Shown here piece by piece: positions 62,378-64,000 of a stretch of 64,000 bases of DNA. Under the pieces are notes generated by a model. The model saw only the letters and a list, made by a program, of their open reading frames with translations. It was not told the DNA's origin and made no database searches. Position numbers and translations under genes: made by a program. The first letter of the stretch is position 1. Each line of letters opens with the position of its first letter. The stretch covers positions 1 to 64,000 of the forward strand of contig JADJRI010000033.1 of NCBI GenBank assembly GCA_016712275.1. Direction: 5' to 3'. The DNA comes from Planctomycetota bacterium. Its GTDB lineage: Bacteria; Planctomycetota; Phycisphaerae; UBA1845; UTPLA1.

Positions 62378-62860
62378 ATGGAACTTCAGCGGAACAACAT
62401 GGACAGCCTGCTCGCGATGCTCGGCGAGGCCCACCAGAGTGGTGCTTTTGCCAGTGGCGCGTCCCGGTTCCCGTGGCATGCTCAGACGGTTGTGGCTCAG
62501 AGCCGCAATCCTCGACGGCATCCGTGGGTCTGGGTGGGCGCTCCTTTGGCTGCGGCAGCCGCAGTCGCCGTTCTGTTTGTCGGTCCGAGCCTGTTCTCCG
62601 GGCGAACGACTCCGAATTTTGCCCAGAATGTCCCCGTCGAACTCCGATCTGACGAGCCGGAACTCGTCGCCGATGCGGCCGCAGCCACGACTTTAGCGGT
62701 GGTGGATTGTGACTTCAACGGTGATGGTCTGATCGATGGACAAGACATTCAGGCGTATGCGGATCTTCGCCAAAAGGTCGCTGGAGACCCGGCCGCCTCT
62801 GCGGAATTGCTTCGCAAAGGTGAACAGCTTCAGCGATGCATGCTGGAGGGCGGCAGCTAA
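62378..62860 (+). CDS. Membrane protein with dockerin-like EF-hand motif, probable sigma-factor partner
   Basis: 160 residues from ATG 62378, with GGTGGAG upstream. The cytoplasmic N-terminus (MELQRNNMDSLLAMLGEAHQ) precedes one membrane helix (about 51-73: WVGAPLAAAAAVAVLFVGPS). The exported tail ends with VVDCDFNGDGLIDGQDIQAY, a single EF-hand-like (dockerin-type) Ca-binding motif, then a Cys near the end that could pair with the first. It follows the sigma gene by 16 bases. I infer an anti-sigma or sensor role from position and topology; no known anti-sigma domain is visible. Confidence 0.7.
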   Translation: MELQRNNMDSLLAMLGEAHQSGAFASGASRFPWHAQTVVAQSRNPRRHPWVWVGAPLAAAAAVAVLFVGPSLFSGRTTPNFAQNVPVELRSDEPELVADAAAATTLAVVDCDFNGDGLIDGQDIQAYADLRQKVAGDPAASAELLRKGEQLQRCMLEGGS

Positions 62861-62888
62861 GCAAGCCCATCACACAATCTCTTGCAAC

Positions 62889-62941
62889 GTGAGGCCGGGT
62901 TGGTGTTTACCGGAACGCCACCTCGGCCTCACGCTATTTTT
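62889..62941 (+). terminator. Terminator after the sigma/partner operon
   Basis: GTGAGGCCG (62889-62897) pairs with CGGCCTCAC (62924-62932) around an internal GGTG...CACC hairpin, followed by GCTATTTTT. It ends the sigma operon. Confidence 0.8.
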
Positions 62942-62984
62942 ACTCACTTCGTTTTTTGCCTGATCGCGTTTCTGTTTTAAGTGA

Positions 62985-63050
62985 GTTTCAGAACCCTACA
63001 CGGAAGTGCAGGGCGCGTATTCCCACCACTTCCGTGATGGGTTCTGAAAC
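62985..63050. repeat. Large inverted repeat between the sigma operon and uvrC
   Basis: GTTTCAGAACCC-TAC-ACGGAAGTG pairs with CACTTCCGT-GAT-GGGTTCTGAAAC; outer and inner arms are perfect and only the TAC/GAT step is unpaired. The 18-base centre is CAGGGCGCGTATTCCCAC. It could be a bidirectional structure or an extragenic element. Confidence 0.7.
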
Positions 63051-63102
63051 AGCTTCCAGCAATATGACGGACAGGCGTACTCGCGCTTACAATTACAGAA
63101 CA

Positions 63103-64000
63103 ATGTCGGACTTTGACTCCCACCTCGAACGCATCGCCAAGCTACGCGACCTGATCGGCCGATTTCCCAAGTGCCCCGGCGTCTACCTGATGAAGGACAC
63201 CAAGGGGCGGGTGATGTATGTGGGCAAGGCGAACGATCTGCGATCGCGGGTTTCCTCTTACTTTCAAGATTCGGCCGATCTGATGCGGTCGCGCGGGCCG
63301 GAAATTGCGAAGATGGCCGGCATCGTGGTGGATATCGATTTTCTGGAATGCGACACCGAGGTCGATGCGCTGCTTCAGGAAAACCGGCTCATCAAGGATA
63401 TTCAGCCGCAGTACAACGAACGGCTGAAGGATGACAAGTCTTACCCCTATCTCGAAGTGACGACGGGCGATGATTTTCCCGGCGTGTTTGTGACGCGATC
63501 TCCGCGGCAGAAGGGGACGAAGCTTTACGGCCCGTTTACGTCGGCCACCGACCTGCGAGATGCTGTGAATGCCTTGCAAAAGGTTTTCAAGTTTCGCACA
63601 TGCGAATTGGACATTCGCGAGGATGACGACAAGAAGCGGTTCTTTAGGCCGTGCCTGCTGTACAACATTAATCAATGCACTGCGCCATGTGCCGATCGCA
63701 TCAGCCGGGAGGACTATCGGCGGGACATCGAGCGGTTCAAGCGATTCCTTGGCTCGAAGCAGAGTGTGATGATTCGCGAGCTTGAGAAGGAGATGCAGAC
63801 GGCCGCCGCGGAGTTGAATTTCGAAGAGGCGGCGAAGCTGCGCGACCGGATCAAGTCGATTAAGAAGCTGCGGATGTCGGGAGATGCGAACACCGAGTTG
63901 CAGCCCGAAGTGTTTTACGTCGATCCGACCGCGGGGATGGCGCGGCTGGGAAAAATTCTTGAGCTCGAACACGCGCCGCGCATCATCGAGGGCATCGACA
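63103..64000 (+). CDS. uvrC: Excinuclease ABC subunit C (N-terminal part, runs off the right edge)
   Basis: The first 299 residues of UvrC: GIY-YIG nuclease domain (FPKCPGVYLMKDTKGRVMYV, GKANDLRSRVSSYF, CDTEVDALLQENRLIKDIQP) followed by the UVR motif (AELNFEEAAKLRDRIKSI). It makes dual incisions in nucleotide-excision repair with UvrAB. The start is ATG 63103; the C-terminal endonuclease and HhH lie outside the window. Confidence 0.95.
   Translation, partial: MSDFDSHLERIAKLRDLIGRFPKCPGVYLMKDTKGRVMYVGKANDLRSRVSSYFQDSADLMRSRGPEIAKMAGIVVDIDFLECDTEVDALLQENRLIKDIQPQYNERLKDDKSYPYLEVTTGDDFPGVFVTRSPRQKGTKLYGPFTSATDLRDAVNALQKVFKFRTCELDIREDDDKKRFFRPCLLYNINQCTAPCADRISREDYRRDIERFKRFLGSKQSVMIRELEKEMQTAAAELNFEEAAKLRDRIKSIKKLRMSGDANTELQPEVFYVDPTAGMARLGKILELEHAPRIIEGID

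Overview
The window looks like a chromosomal segment of a planctomycete, possibly Phycisphaerae-like (inference, moderate confidence). Pointers are a prepilin with an RAFTLIELV-type leader, a short dockerin-like EF-hand motif on the partner of an ECF sigma factor, a bacterial deoxyhypusine-synthase homologue, a MoxR ATPase with a COG4867-like VWA partner, and many small nucleotidyltransferase and DUF modules. Genes lie densely on both strands. There is no rRNA, CRISPR array, transposase or phage structural gene.

Layout. 0-8.8 kb: start of a VWA protein (off the left edge), a papain-like protein, a prepilin, a 1054-residue unknown protein, a MoxR ATPase, a DUF1801 protein and a STAS protein. 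8.8-17.4 kb: housekeeping genes ftsY, nusB, proS and aspS, with PilZ, deoxyhypusine-synthase-like and DUF4160/DUF2442 genes. 17.5-28 kb: a tightly overlapping five-gene operon with the content and order of the enediyne core cassette E3-E4-E5-E(PKSE)-E10, with a divergent MMPL/RND exporter at 28.2-31 kb. 31-39 kb: lipoproteins, TrkH, an S24 repressor, an ABC-ATPase/GNAT fusion, a duplicated zinc-ribbon membrane protein and a nucleotidyltransferase. 39.1-45.7 kb: a minus-strand cluster with three ESCRT-III/Snf7-like coiled-coil proteins, PspC, zinc-ribbon proteins, a Ser/Thr kinase and a four-helix membrane protein. This looks like an envelope-stress and membrane-remodelling system. 45.9-50.4 kb: two tRNAs, efp, a secreted astacin and a STAS protein. 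50.7-58.3 kb: arginine/ornithine genes (rocD, a COG2403 GTPase, argF, arcA) and a class II deacetylase. 58.4-64 kb: the three-subunit transhydrogenase, an ECF sigma factor with a membrane partner, and the start of uvrC.

The two systems most worth attention are the enediyne-type cassette and the ESCRT-III/PspC/kinase cluster. The cassette has no recognisable tailoring genes in view, so a polyene-type product exported by the adjacent MMPL protein is a reasonable hypothesis.

Caveat on the sequence itself: ten genes are broken by 14 single-base indels, most of them in or next to short homopolymers. One of the ten is the essential gene proS. This points to residual assembly indels rather than pseudogenes. 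I annotated those genes as whole reading frames and marked where each frame changes.
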